From assembly GCF_005063415.1 (NCBI RefSeq), contig NZ_SUEG01000045.1, positions 1 through 37,920 of the forward strand: DNA of 37,920 bases. Reading direction: 5' to 3'. The notes beneath the pieces are model-generated. The model saw only the letters and a program-made list of their open reading frames with translations. It had not been told where the DNA came from and ran no database searches. The DNA is from Mesorhizobium sp. GTDB lineage: Bacteria; Pseudomonadota; Alphaproteobacteria; Rhizobiales; Rhizobiaceae. The translations under genes and the position numbers were made by a program. This document shows positions 7,201 to 14,943 of this stretch, piece after piece; within the stretch, counting starts at the first letter, position 1; every line of letters begins with the position of its first letter.

Positions 7201-7435
7201 GCCAAGGAACCTGCCGCCGATCAGATCGTTTGGCGGTATCTGGCCGGATCAACCGGAGCGGAGGCAGATTTGCCGCATGCTTGCAATCGCGTGGAACCGA
7301 ACATCGGCAAAGGCTGCCTTGAGTTCGGGCCTTGGCGCGATGCGCCCGAAGGCATCTGGCCCAACGGCTTGCGGTATCTGTGCACCGATGCATTCGGGGT
7401 CGTACTCTACGTCGCCGCACGACCGGAAGTTGGAG
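7201..7435 (+). pseudogene. Truncated, deleted copy of the unknown gene at 11.9 kb
   Basis: 7201-7231 is identical for 31 bases to 11797-11827. The similarity continues, with scattered changes, to about 7435 / 12080, including the segment encoding EGIWPNGLRYL.TDAFGVVLY. Relative to the downstream copy, about 50 bp are missing between two occurrences of GATGC, consistent with a microhomology deletion. The copy stops after about 240 bp, so the C-terminal three quarters of the gene are absent. Together the two copies form direct repeats around the TRAP transporter block. Confidence 0.75.
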
Positions 7436-7708
7436 AGTTCTTTGGATGAAATCCAAGCCGAATGCAGTCAGCGCTCCAAATCCGTTGCATTGCCTTTGCC
7501 ACCAAAGCGGCGGTCAGCACCGCTGGCGTTTCGACGCAAACCAGGACCACGGAGTGCAGTCACCTGGCCAATGTTTCGGCCTGAGAAGCAGGGACGAAAG
7601 CCGCACCGAGCGTCGGATAAGCAGGAGGAACGCTGCGTGGACTAAGGCGATAACCCACTAAAAAGGATGGATTCAGTGAAACCGCACGAGCATATTGCGG
7701 GTCGGGCG

Positions 7709-7733
7709 CGCAGTGATTGAAAATCATCGCGCT
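7709..7733. promoter_or_regulatory. Palindrome upstream of the TRAP operon, candidate operator
   Basis: GCGC-AG-TGATT-GAA-AATCA-TC-GCGC is an interrupted palindrome about 190 bp before the dctP start. Its TGATT/AATCA core with GC flanks is a reasonable regulator site. No regulator gene is adjacent, so this is only a candidate. Confidence 0.3.
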
Positions 7734-7923
7734 GCGCTATGTTATTTGCAAGCTGCGCGCCAGTTCCTTTCGCTCTCGTTAGCGGCCTTGGCAATTCAGC
7801 CACAACCGATGCGAAAGGGGCAGCTCTGGTCCCAGAAGAAAGGGGCATCCGTTGTGCCATTGGATTTTACGTTTTGAGACCGGCGGCGGGCCCAGGTCCG
7901 CTTGCCGAACAGGGAGGAAGACA

Positions 7924-9042
7924 ATGGACGGAGAATCGCATTCCCAATCAAGGCGAAGATTTCTAAAGACGAGTGGACTTGTCGCTGGGCTAACGGCGAC
8001 GGCGGTTACCGCTCCCTGGGTTCGAAGGGCCGGAGCCGCTGACACAATCATCTGGAAGATTCAAACCTCGTGGCCGGCCGGTGTCGGACTTGAAACTTTC
8101 CAAAACTGGTGTGGCACCATCAAGGAAAAGACCGGAGGCCAACTCGAATTTCAGCCGTTCAAGGCAAAGGACATCGTCGGTGACTTCGAGCTGCTCGACG
8201 GGGTGAAGAACGGCGTCCTGGAAGCGATGAATTCGTTTTCACTTTACTGGGCCGGTAAGCTTCCCGCGACAGCGTTCCTGTCTTCTTACACGATGGGGCT
8301 ACGCTATCCGCACGAATGGGACATCTTCTTCTATTCAAAAGGTGGTCTGCAGGCCGCGCGCGACCTTTATGCGAAACAAGGTCTTTACTACGTCAACCGC
8401 ATTCACCACGGCCCGAACATCATCCACTCAAAGACACCGATCCGCTCGATCGAGGATTTCAGGGATCTGAAGCTGCGCGTACCGGGCGGCATGATCGCCG
8501 AGACATTCGCGAAAGCCGGCGCCAAGACGACGCTGCTGCCGGGGGGCGAGGTATTCTCCGCGCTCGAGAAAGGCACGATCGATGCAGCCGACTACACTGG
8601 GCCGGCGGTAAACTGGGCGCTCGGATTCCAGCAGGTGACCAAGTACATTTCCATGGGCCCAGCCGGTCTGATGTCCGTATACCAGCCCGTCGATCTGATG
8701 GACTTTGCCGTCAACATGAACGTCTGGAACCAACTCCCGGACAACCTCAAGGAGTTCGTGGAAGACGAAATCCAAGTCTATTCCAACACTCATTTCGGGG
8801 CCATCCAGAAGGCCGACATGGAGGCCTGGCAGAAATTCCTGGATGCCGGCATTGAAATCAATCGGCTTGGAGCGGAGGACCTCCAGAAGTTCCAGGAAAT
8901 CGCGGTGCCGATCTGGTTCGAGTGGGCCAATAAGGACAAGGACGCCGCGCGAATCTTCAGACTGCAGCTTGAGGTGATGGAGAACCCGACCGTCGGTTAC
9001 GTAACGCCGGACATGTATCAGGGATTGTCGATCAACCTCTGA
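7924..9042 (+). CDS. dctP: TRAP transporter substrate-binding protein, DctP family, Tat-exported
   Basis: A 372-aa periplasmic binding protein of the TRAP-T system. A twin-arginine signal (SRRRFLKTSG followed by a hydrophobic stretch, cleavage near AGAA) indicates folded export. The mature part has the DctP fold, including the RVPGGMIAETFAKAGAKT segment that carries the conserved carboxylate-binding arginine. The overall sequence is closest in my memory to the TakP/2-oxo-acid-type binding proteins, so a monocarboxylate or oxo-acid substrate is plausible but inferred. Start ATG 7924 has AGGGAGGAAG upstream. It is the first gene of dctP-dctQ-dctM. A strong hairpin right after it probably keeps permease expression lower than that of the binding protein. 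Confidence 0.93.
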   Translation: MDGESHSQSRRRFLKTSGLVAGLTATAVTAPWVRRAGAADTIIWKIQTSWPAGVGLETFQNWCGTIKEKTGGQLEFQPFKAKDIVGDFELLDGVKNGVLEAMNSFSLYWAGKLPATAFLSSYTMGLRYPHEWDIFFYSKGGLQAARDLYAKQGLYYVNRIHHGPNIIHSKTPIRSIEDFRDLKLRVPGGMIAETFAKAGAKTTLLPGGEVFSALEKGTIDAADYTGPAVNWALGFQQVTKYISMGPAGLMSVYQPVDLMDFAVNMNVWNQLPDNLKEFVEDEIQVYSNTHFGAIQKADMEAWQKFLDAGIEINRLGAEDLQKFQEIAVPIWFEWANKDKDAARIFRLQLEVMENPTVGYVTPDMYQGLSINL

Positions 9043-9050
9043 GGCTCTCC

Positions 9051-9075
9051 GCGCCCGCCCTGTCCGGGCGGGCGC
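9051..9075 (+). terminator. Intra-operon hairpin between dctP and dctQ
   Basis: GCGCCCGCCC (9051-9060) pairs perfectly with GGGCGGGCGC (9066-9075) around TGTCC, eight bases after the dctP stop. No T-run follows. It may attenuate read-through or protect the dctP mRNA 3' end, as is common behind binding-protein genes. Confidence 0.65.
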
Positions 9076-9100
9076 ACTCTCCTGCAAGAGGCAGTCGCCG

Positions 9101-10204
9101 ATGCCCTCACTCACATTCGTGCTGCCGCACTGGCTATACTGGTCAAGCCTCGTGCTTTTCCCGGTTGCCGCGGGCTTCCTTGTGCATCGCGAGCGGGCAC
9201 AGCGCGATGCCGGCCGTCCGAATCTCTTTCTTGCTTACCTGTTCCTGGTCACTGCGGGCTTCCTCGGCATGCACCGCTTTTATCTGAAGAGCAGGTGGGG
9301 ATTCACTTTTATCCCGCTCTTCATTGCAGTGCTTTGGACGGGCGCCCAGGTACGCGACGGACGTGAGGCAGTGTCGCTCGCGCGATTCCAGAGCGAACAC
9401 GCTGAAAGGCTGTTGCTGCATGCCAAGGCAGATGTGGCAGCCAGCAAAGAGGGTGCTGCCGATCGCCTGGCGAAAGCTGAGGCAGACGCCACGGTGGCGC
9501 GCGAAAATCTGGCCGCCGCCGCCCATAGGCTCGAGCGCGCCAACAGCATTGGCCGAATTGCCGGACTTCTGCTTGGTCTCGCTCTCGCAGGCGACGCCTT
9601 TCTGATGCCCGGCCTGGTTCGACGCGCCCGCGAACGTGAGGTTCAACCGAATCCAACAGAAACCCATCCGATTGTGACCGACGTTCCCGCCACGCCCGTC
9701 AAGATGCCGCTCGCCGCTTTCCGGCCTGTCGACCGGCTGGTCAAGGTGACGGGCGAGTTGGTCGCCTACTGGTCGGTTCTCGCAGTGATGGCGTATTACT
9801 ACGAAGTGGTGGCCCGTTTTGTTTTCAACTCACCGACGAACTGGGTGCATGAAAGCATGTTTCTTATGTTCGGCATCCAGTACATGCTGGCAGGCGCTTA
9901 TGCCTACCGCGACGAATCGCATGTCAGGGTAGACATTGTCTACAGCCATCTCACCGAACGCGGTCGTGCTGTCTGCGACATCATCACCTCGGCCTTCTTC
10001 TTCCTGTTCACCGGCACCATGCTGGTCACAGGATGGCGATTTGCGAGCGATGCCATGGCGGTTGGCGAACGCTCGTTCACCGAATGGGGCATCCAATACT
10101 GGCCGGTAAAGCTCGCGATCCCAATCGGGGCGGCGCTCCTGCTGCTTCAGGGCCTGTCCCGGCTGATGCGAGACATCGCCACTGCATTCGGAAGGATCGG
10201 CTGA
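9101..10204 (+). CDS. dctQ: TRAP small permease DctQ with an N-terminal TM2-like domain and coiled coil
   Basis: A 367-aa protein, about twice the usual DctQ length. The C-terminal ~160 residues (from about 215) are a normal four-helix DctQ domain (ARFVFNSPTNWVHE, AYAYRDESHVRVDI). The N-terminal part has a first helix, then a TM2-domain signature (LFLVTAGFLGMHRFYLKSRW, helix-Gly-x-HRFYL-helix). A charged Ala/Glu/Lys/Arg-rich stretch at about 105-150 likely forms a coiled coil, and another helix follows at about 155-172. TM2 domains are not standard parts of TRAP transporters. The ORF is continuous and starts 58 bp after dctP. It is followed by dctM after three bases, so all three genes are one operon. 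Confidence 0.88.
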   Translation: MPSLTFVLPHWLYWSSLVLFPVAAGFLVHRERAQRDAGRPNLFLAYLFLVTAGFLGMHRFYLKSRWGFTFIPLFIAVLWTGAQVRDGREAVSLARFQSEHAERLLLHAKADVAASKEGAADRLAKAEADATVARENLAAAAHRLERANSIGRIAGLLLGLALAGDAFLMPGLVRRAREREVQPNPTETHPIVTDVPATPVKMPLAAFRPVDRLVKVTGELVAYWSVLAVMAYYYEVVARFVFNSPTNWVHESMFLMFGIQYMLAGAYAYRDESHVRVDIVYSHLTERGRAVCDIITSAFFFLFTGTMLVTGWRFASDAMAVGERSFTEWGIQYWPVKLAIPIGAALLLLQGLSRLMRDIATAFGRIG

Positions 10205-10207
10205 GCG

Positions 10208-11578
10208 ATGGGTCTCGAGCTTCCGATCCTGTGGCTCAGCATTTTGATGTTCGGGGGTCTGGGCGTCCTTCTGCTGCTCGGACTGCCGATGGCCTTCTGC
10301 ACCGGCAGCCTCGCCGTGCTCTTCCTCTTTTTGTTCGGCAATTCGGCCATGCTGAACATGCTGCCTGCTCGGGTCTTCCCGTTCATGACGGATTATCAGC
10401 TCTCGGCGGTGCCGCTTTTCATCTTCATGGCCGCGATTCTCGAGAAGGCGGGCATCATCGAGGAGCTGTTCGATGTCGTCTACAAATGGCTGGGCGGGCT
10501 GAAAGGCGGGCTCGCTTCGGCCACGGTGATCTCCTGCACGCTGCTGGCCGCGATGGTCGGTGTCGTCGGGGCGACGGAAGTGACGATGGGCATGATCGCG
10601 CTTCCCGCCATGCTGCGCCGCAACTATGACGCCAAGCTCGCTTGCGGCTCGCTTCTTGCAGGCGGGACCCTTGGTATTCTCATACCCCCTTCCGTCATGG
10701 CGATCGTCTATGCCGTCGTGGCGCAGCAGTCGCTGGGCGAGCTTTTGATCGGGTCGGTGTTCCCCGGGCTGATGCTGTCCGGGATGTATGTCGCCTACGT
10801 GACGGCGCGCTGTTACATCAACCCCAAGCTCGGCCCTGCGTTGCCGCCGGACGAGCGCATCGCATTCGCCAAAAAAATCAAGCTTTTGCGCCGCACGTTC
10901 ATGCCGATACTGCTGATCCTGCTTGTGCTCGGGGTCATCTTCATGGGCATTGCCACGCCGGTCGAAGCCGCCGGCATCGGCACGTTCGGTGCTTTCATCG
11001 TCTGTGCCGCACATCGGCGCCTGAACTGGGACACGATCCGCGAAGCCAGTGTCGCGACGCTTAAGGCCACGGCAATGGTAATGTGGATATTCTTCGGCGC
11101 CACCATGTTCGTCGGCTTCTTCATCCTGAAGGGCGGCCAGAGCTTCGTCGCCGAATCCATACTCGGAACAGGCTTGGCGCCGTACGGCGTTCTTGTTCTG
11201 ATGATGATCATCCTGTTCGTCCTCGGCATGTTTCTGGACTGGGTGGGCATTCTCCTTCTCACCGTACCGATCTTTCTGCCCATCCTTAGGTCACTCGAAT
11301 TCGGCGGCACGTTCGGGTTAGCCGGTGTGGCTCCTGAAGACGTGCCGCTGTGGTATGGTGTCATTTTCATGGTCAACATGCAGATGGCGTTCCTTAGCCC
11401 GCCTTTCGGCTATTCGCTGTTCTATCTGAAGAGCGTTGCGCCGCCGGAGATCTCGATGGCGACGATCTTCCGATCCGCAGTCCCCTTCTTGTGCCTGCAG
11501 GCGATCGGAGTGGGACTGTGCATCGTGTTCCCCTCAATCGTCGTCTGGCTGCCGAAGGTCATGTACGGAGGCTATTGA
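10208..11578 (+). CDS. dctM: TRAP large permease, DctM family
   Basis: A 456-aa polytopic inner-membrane protein, full length for the DctM family, which forms the Na+-coupled elevator-type translocator together with DctQ. Conserved features include PLFIFMAAILEKAGI, the GxxxAxTVISCTLLAAMVGVVGA repeat with GATEVTMGMIALPAM, GTLGILIPPSVMAIVYA and the late DWVGILLLTVPIFLPI. The start ATG 10208 lies three bases after the dctQ stop. It is the last gene of the operon; about 280 bp of apparently non-coding DNA follow before the second copy of the flanking repeat. Confidence 0.95.
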   Translation: MGLELPILWLSILMFGGLGVLLLLGLPMAFCTGSLAVLFLFLFGNSAMLNMLPARVFPFMTDYQLSAVPLFIFMAAILEKAGIIEELFDVVYKWLGGLKGGLASATVISCTLLAAMVGVVGATEVTMGMIALPAMLRRNYDAKLACGSLLAGGTLGILIPPSVMAIVYAVVAQQSLGELLIGSVFPGLMLSGMYVAYVTARCYINPKLGPALPPDERIAFAKKIKLLRRTFMPILLILLVLGVIFMGIATPVEAAGIGTFGAFIVCAAHRRLNWDTIREASVATLKATAMVMWIFFGATMFVGFFILKGGQSFVAESILGTGLAPYGVLVLMMIILFVLGMFLDWVGILLLTVPIFLPILRSLEFGGTFGLAGVAPEDVPLWYGVIFMVNMQMAFLSPPFGYSLFYLKSVAPPEISMATIFRSAVPFLCLQAIGVGLCIVFPSIVVWLPKVMYGGY

Positions 11579-11856
11579 CTACATTTGCGGCTTGCGTCAT
11601 CCGACACCAGGATCAATCGAATTTGATGGCTTTTCGATTGAACTGCGCCACCTTTTTTGCCTTCCTTGCGCGCCGTCATGAGATCGCTTCTTGAAACAAT
11701 CCTGGCTGCGAGTGCGGGTCTATCGCTCTCGACCAGTCTTGGTTATCTGGCCTACGCCGCCCCGGGAATGCCGCCGCATCTGTCGTTGTCGAGATGGCCA
11801 AGGAACCTGCCGCCGATCAGATCGTTTCGCGACAGATCAACCGGACGAGGAGAGAC
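11579..11856. other. Spacer between dctM and the unknown gene
   Basis: No start signal or conserved protein segment was recognised. The reading frame of the downstream gene happens to stay open through this stretch from 11657, but its translation (Ser/Arg/Leu-rich) does not resemble the rest of the protein. The 31-bp exact match to 7201-7231 begins at 11797. Confidence 0.5.
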
Positions 11857-11943
11857 ATGCTCGAAATTCTGCATGCTCACAATCGCGCGACACCGAACAT
11901 CGGCCGGCTCGGCCAGTTCGGGCCTTGGCGCGATGCTGCGTGA
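11857..11943 (+). CDS. 28-codon frame with strong RBS: displaced 5' end of the next gene or a leader peptide
   Basis: GAGGAGAGAC directly precedes ATG 11857, which opens MLEILHAHNRATPNIGRLGQ and ends FGPWRDAA at TGA 11941-11943. The text resembles the natural N-terminus of the downstream protein, which continues in another frame as LRDVDYVLRKLDW from 11936. Loss of two bases near GATGC/TGCGTGAC would explain the break. Alternatively, TGA overlaps the ATG 11933 region (ATG before TGA by five bases), which would allow coupled restart. Confidence 0.5.
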   Translation: MLEILHAHNRATPNIGRLGQFGPWRDAA

Positions 11944-12922
11944 CGTCGACTACGTCCTGCGAAAACTCGACTGGATGCGCGCCGAAGGCATCTGGCCCAA
12001 CGGCTTGCGATATCTCTGGACCGATGCATTCGGGGTCGTGCTCTACGTCTCGCTTTACACAGAAACTGGCGAACAGCGCTGGCTGGACGCGGCCGAATGG
12101 CTGGTCGTGGATGTCGAGCGTGTGCTCGGCCGCCGGCGCGGACTGAGGATCGGCGAAGCGGCCGATCGCGACGGCCAGTATTTCCACTATCTGGCGATGT
12201 GGCTGTTCGCCCTGGCGCGTCTCGGCGATCTGAACCCGGAATACCGCAAGCGCGGCATTGCGCTGGCGCGCGACATTCACCCGGCCTTTGTGGTCCCCGG
12301 CCGCGGCGTGATCTGGAAGATGCAGGAGGATCTGAGCCGTCCTTACCCCGGCTACGGCCTCGGCAGCATGGATGCCTATGACGGCTACGTCTCTTACCGG
12401 ATGCTCGACGAAGAGGAACTGGCGCCCGAGATCGCGCAAATGCGTGACCTGATGGAGCGCGATTGGCGCACCCTCGACATCGAGCAGGACCTCGGCCTCG
12501 GCATGATGCTGTGGCTCGCCCATTTCTTTCCCGACGAGCCGTGGGCCGAGGCCCAGACAAGGCGTTCGCTGCGAACCCTGGAAACGATGTGGGTCGACCC
12601 GCCCGGATATTTCAGCCGCGCCCCATGGCTGCGCGACACCAAGTTCGCCTTCACCAATTACGGCGTTTCGCTCGGCCTGCAGGCCGCCGGTATCAGGCCG
12701 GGGCGTGTCGATAGGCTGAACGCCTTCTTCGAGGACTGGCGCTCCGGCGACGAATACGACCGCGAGGCGATCACCTGGGTGATGGCCTGCACCTCGCATC
12801 TTCCCGGTGCTTTTCTGACCCGGGGTGGCGAGACAATGATTGAAGGCGACCAAGCTCGGGAACGTTCCTCCGCCGGCGCGGTTGTCGATGGAAGTGCATC
12901 GAGACGCAAGGGACGCGGTTGA
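11933..12922 (+). CDS. Conserved hypothetical protein, probable alpha-helical barrel, possibly frameshifted at its start
   Basis: About 329 aa from ATG 11933 (MLRDVDYVLRKLDWMRAEG). The sequence is rich in aromatic residues and helices, with motifs GIWPNGLRYLWTDAFGV, DGQYFHYLAMWLFAL, YGLGSMDAYDGYV and FTNYGVSLGLQA. This spacing is reminiscent of alpha/alpha-toroid (six-hairpin) proteins, but I do not recognise a named family. The true N-terminus may be the 28-codon frame just upstream, in which case this copy carries a frameshift. A truncated second copy lies at 7201-7435. The stop TGA (12920-12922) is one base before the ATG of the FAD-Rieske gene, suggesting translational coupling and a shared function. 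Confidence 0.65.
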   Translation: MLRDVDYVLRKLDWMRAEGIWPNGLRYLWTDAFGVVLYVSLYTETGEQRWLDAAEWLVVDVERVLGRRRGLRIGEAADRDGQYFHYLAMWLFALARLGDLNPEYRKRGIALARDIHPAFVVPGRGVIWKMQEDLSRPYPGYGLGSMDAYDGYVSYRMLDEEELAPEIAQMRDLMERDWRTLDIEQDLGLGMMLWLAHFFPDEPWAEAQTRRSLRTLETMWVDPPGYFSRAPWLRDTKFAFTNYGVSLGLQAAGIRPGRVDRLNAFFEDWRSGDEYDREAITWVMACTSHLPGAFLTRGGETMIEGDQARERSSAGAVVDGSASRRKGRG

Positions 12923-12923
12923 A

Positions 12924-14399
12924 ATGGCCATTCTCTTGGGAAAACCGGGAAGCTGTTGGGTGGCGGCAGCCAGATCCACGAACTATCCTCAGCTCGAAGG
13001 TTCGATCCGTGCGGACGCCGTTGTCGTGGGGGCCGGAATCGTCGGGCTGACGACGGCGCTTTGGCTTTGCGAGGCGGGCCGGTCGGTGATCGTCATTGAA
13101 GGCTTGCGCGTAGGTGGCCAGGTGACCGGCCGCTCGACGGCCAAGATCACCACGCAGCATGCGCTGATCTATCGTCATCTCATCGACAGCGTTGGCCGGG
13201 ACCTGGCGCAGACCTATGCTGATGCGAATTCCGCCGGCGCGCGACAAATCCACGATTGGGTCAACAACTACGCCATCGCCTGCGATCTCGAAGGCAAGGA
13301 CGCCTATACCTACACCTGCGATGAAAGCCGGCGCGCGAAGGTCGCGGCCGAGGCGGAGGCCGCGCGTCAGGTCGGGCTGGAGGCCGAGCTTCTCGAACGC
13401 GCACCACTGCCTTTCGAAACGGCCGCGGCATTACGGTTCCCCGACCAGGCGCAGTTCAATCCGGCGATGTATCTGGTTGGCCTCGCGGAAGCGGTGACAT
13501 CGCGTGGCGGTCGGATCTTCGAGAACAGCCGCGCCACCTCGATCGACGAGGCAAGCCGCTGGCGCGTCGTCACCGATGCCGGCGCAGTCGATGCCGGGCA
13601 CGTCGTCGTCGCCACCAACATGACGGTGAAGAGCCCCGTCGGCATAGCGAACCGGACGCAACCGCGCTGCCACACCGTGATGGCCTTTCGGATCGATGAT
13701 CCCCTCCCTGTCGACGGCATGTTCATCGGCATCGACGACCCGACGCATTCCATTCGCACAGGCCGTGATGCCGACGGTCCACTGCTGGTCGCGCTCGGCC
13801 CCAAATTCAACACCGGCTGGGATGGCGACGTGGCGAGGCGGTTCGTCGAACTGGAAAAATGGGCGAGAAAGAACCTTCCGGTCGGCGACGTCGCCTGGCG
13901 CTGGTGCAATGAGGATTATGATACGGCCGACAGGATCCCATATGCCGGCGAACCCGATCCCCCCAAGGCCGCCGGCTTCCACATTGCCACGGGCTTCAAC
14001 GCCTGGGGCATCACCAACGGGACGGCCGTGGGCACGATGATCGCCGACCTGATTTGCGCTCGCCCGAGCCCATGGCAAAAACTCTACGATCCGGCGCGGC
14101 CCTATCCCGAGGGCTTCCACAACAATGGCCGCAGTCAATCGATCGTCTCGAGCACCCACGACATTGCGCCCGGCATGGGTGGCGTGATCGTCAGGGGAGA
14201 CGAAAAGATTGCGGCGTGGCGAGACACCGAAGGCGCACTCCAGGCGGTTTCGGCGACGTGCACCCACAAGGGCTGCACCGTAACCTGGAACAATGCGGAC
14301 CACACCTGGGATTGTCCCTGCCACGGCTCGATCTTCGCCGCCGACGGTTCGGTCATCCACGGCCCTGCCCGAAAACCGCTTGCCCAGATTACATTGTGA
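12924..14399 (+). CDS. FAD-dependent oxidoreductase (DAO family) with C-terminal Rieske [2Fe-2S] domain
   Basis: A 491-aa two-domain protein. Residues about 30-380 are a DAO-type flavin domain with the dinucleotide motif VVGAGIVGLTTALWLCEAG and the segment GRSTAKITTQHALIY typical of this family. Residues about 405-490 are a Rieske domain with both cluster ligand motifs, CTHKGC and CPCHGS. The architecture is that of glycine/D-amino acid oxidase-Rieske proteins found in many bacteria, of unknown substrate. Start ATG 12924 (MAILLGKPGSCW) matches the family start and sits one base after the stop of the preceding gene. Earlier in-frame starts overlap that gene and lack an RBS. Confidence 0.9.
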   Translation: MAILLGKPGSCWVAAARSTNYPQLEGSIRADAVVVGAGIVGLTTALWLCEAGRSVIVIEGLRVGGQVTGRSTAKITTQHALIYRHLIDSVGRDLAQTYADANSAGARQIHDWVNNYAIACDLEGKDAYTYTCDESRRAKVAAEAEAARQVGLEAELLERAPLPFETAAALRFPDQAQFNPAMYLVGLAEAVTSRGGRIFENSRATSIDEASRWRVVTDAGAVDAGHVVVATNMTVKSPVGIANRTQPRCHTVMAFRIDDPLPVDGMFIGIDDPTHSIRTGRDADGPLLVALGPKFNTGWDGDVARRFVELEKWARKNLPVGDVAWRWCNEDYDTADRIPYAGEPDPPKAAGFHIATGFNAWGITNGTAVGTMIADLICARPSPWQKLYDPARPYPEGFHNNGRSQSIVSSTHDIAPGMGGVIVRGDEKIAAWRDTEGALQAVSATCTHKGCTVTWNNADHTWDCPCHGSIFAADGSVIHGPARKPLAQITL

Positions 14400-14400
14400 A

Positions 14401-14419
14401 GGCGGCGCTCGACGCCGCC
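14401..14419. terminator. Bidirectional hairpin between convergent genes
   Basis: GGCGGCG pairs with CGCCGCC around CTCGA, immediately between the stop of the FAD-Rieske gene and the stop of the PEBP gene. The seven-pair GC stem has no T-run, and its position suits termination in both directions. Confidence 0.5.
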
Positions 14420-14423
14420 CGCG

Positions 14424-14894
14424 TCACGCCGGCCGTTCGTAGGTTCCGACCAACTCCGTCTCCTCCAATGCGTGTTTCTGGGCTTGCTTCCAGACCTGAT
14501 GCACGCCCGCCTGTCCCGGTACGCTGAGGCTCGGCACATCGAGCGCGGCCAGCAGAAAGTGGTAATGGTGCACGCCGTGCCCTGCAGGCGGCTGCGGACC
14601 ATCGTAATAGGCATTGCCGAAATCGTTGGTGCCTTGCCTGAGTGCCGACGGGCCGGGCTTGCCGTCTTCGGCCTCGGCGAGTCCGCCGGCATCCGGCGGG
14701 ATATTGAAGACCGCCCAGTGCGCGAAAACCCCGCTTGGCGCATCGGGATCCTGCACGACAAGAACAAGGCTCTTGGTACCATCCGGAACACCGGACCACT
14801 TCAGCGGCGGCGAGACGTTCTGGCCGTCACGCGCATATTTTTCGGGAATTCTTCCGTCTGCCGGGAACGCCGGGCTGATAAGGGTGAGTGGCAT
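14424..14894 (-). CDS. YbhB/YbcL family Raf kinase inhibitor-like protein (PEBP)
   Basis: A 156-aa single-domain PEBP protein of bacterial YbhB type, with the expected ligand-pocket motifs: NVSPPLKW near residue 26, DPDAPSGVFAHWAVFNIP near 49, and GPQPPAGHGVHHYHF near 99. No signal peptide is visible, so it is probably cytoplasmic. Molecular function in bacteria is poorly defined. The next gene upstream on the same strand (DUF2267) ends about 50 bp away, so the two may be co-transcribed. Confidence 0.92.
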   Translation of the reverse strand: MPLTLISPAFPADGRIPEKYARDGQNVSPPLKWSGVPDGTKSLVLVVQDPDAPSGVFAHWAVFNIPPDAGGLAEAEDGKPGPSALRQGTNDFGNAYYDGPQPPAGHGVHHYHFLLAALDVPSLSVPGQAGVHQVWKQAQKHALEETELVGTYERPA

Positions 14895-14943
14895 TGCTGT
14901 TTCCCCAAGAAGGTTGCGACCGAGAAACCCGCGCCGGCGCCGT

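Larger units (their letters stand above)
6986..7923. other. Gene-poor, decayed region upstream of the TRAP operon
   Basis: About 940 bp without a convincing intact gene. The only recognisable content is the truncated copy of the unknown gene at 7201-7435 and a palindrome at 7709-7733. The short open frames elsewhere have arginine-rich, low-complexity translations and no start signals. Confidence 0.6.

Noticed and set aside
9830..11014. 394-codon minus-strand frame across dctQ and dctM
   Set aside because: Highly charged shadow of two clear membrane-protein genes in one operon.
11837..12979. 380-codon minus-strand frame opposite the unknown helical protein
   Set aside because: The plus strand has the better composition and the match to the second copy at 7.3 kb also preserves plus-strand coding.
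5403..14400. Complete genomic island integrated at tRNA-Arg(CCT)
   Set aside because: The context suggests it, but I found no integrase and no repeated tRNA 3' end, so island borders cannot be claimed.
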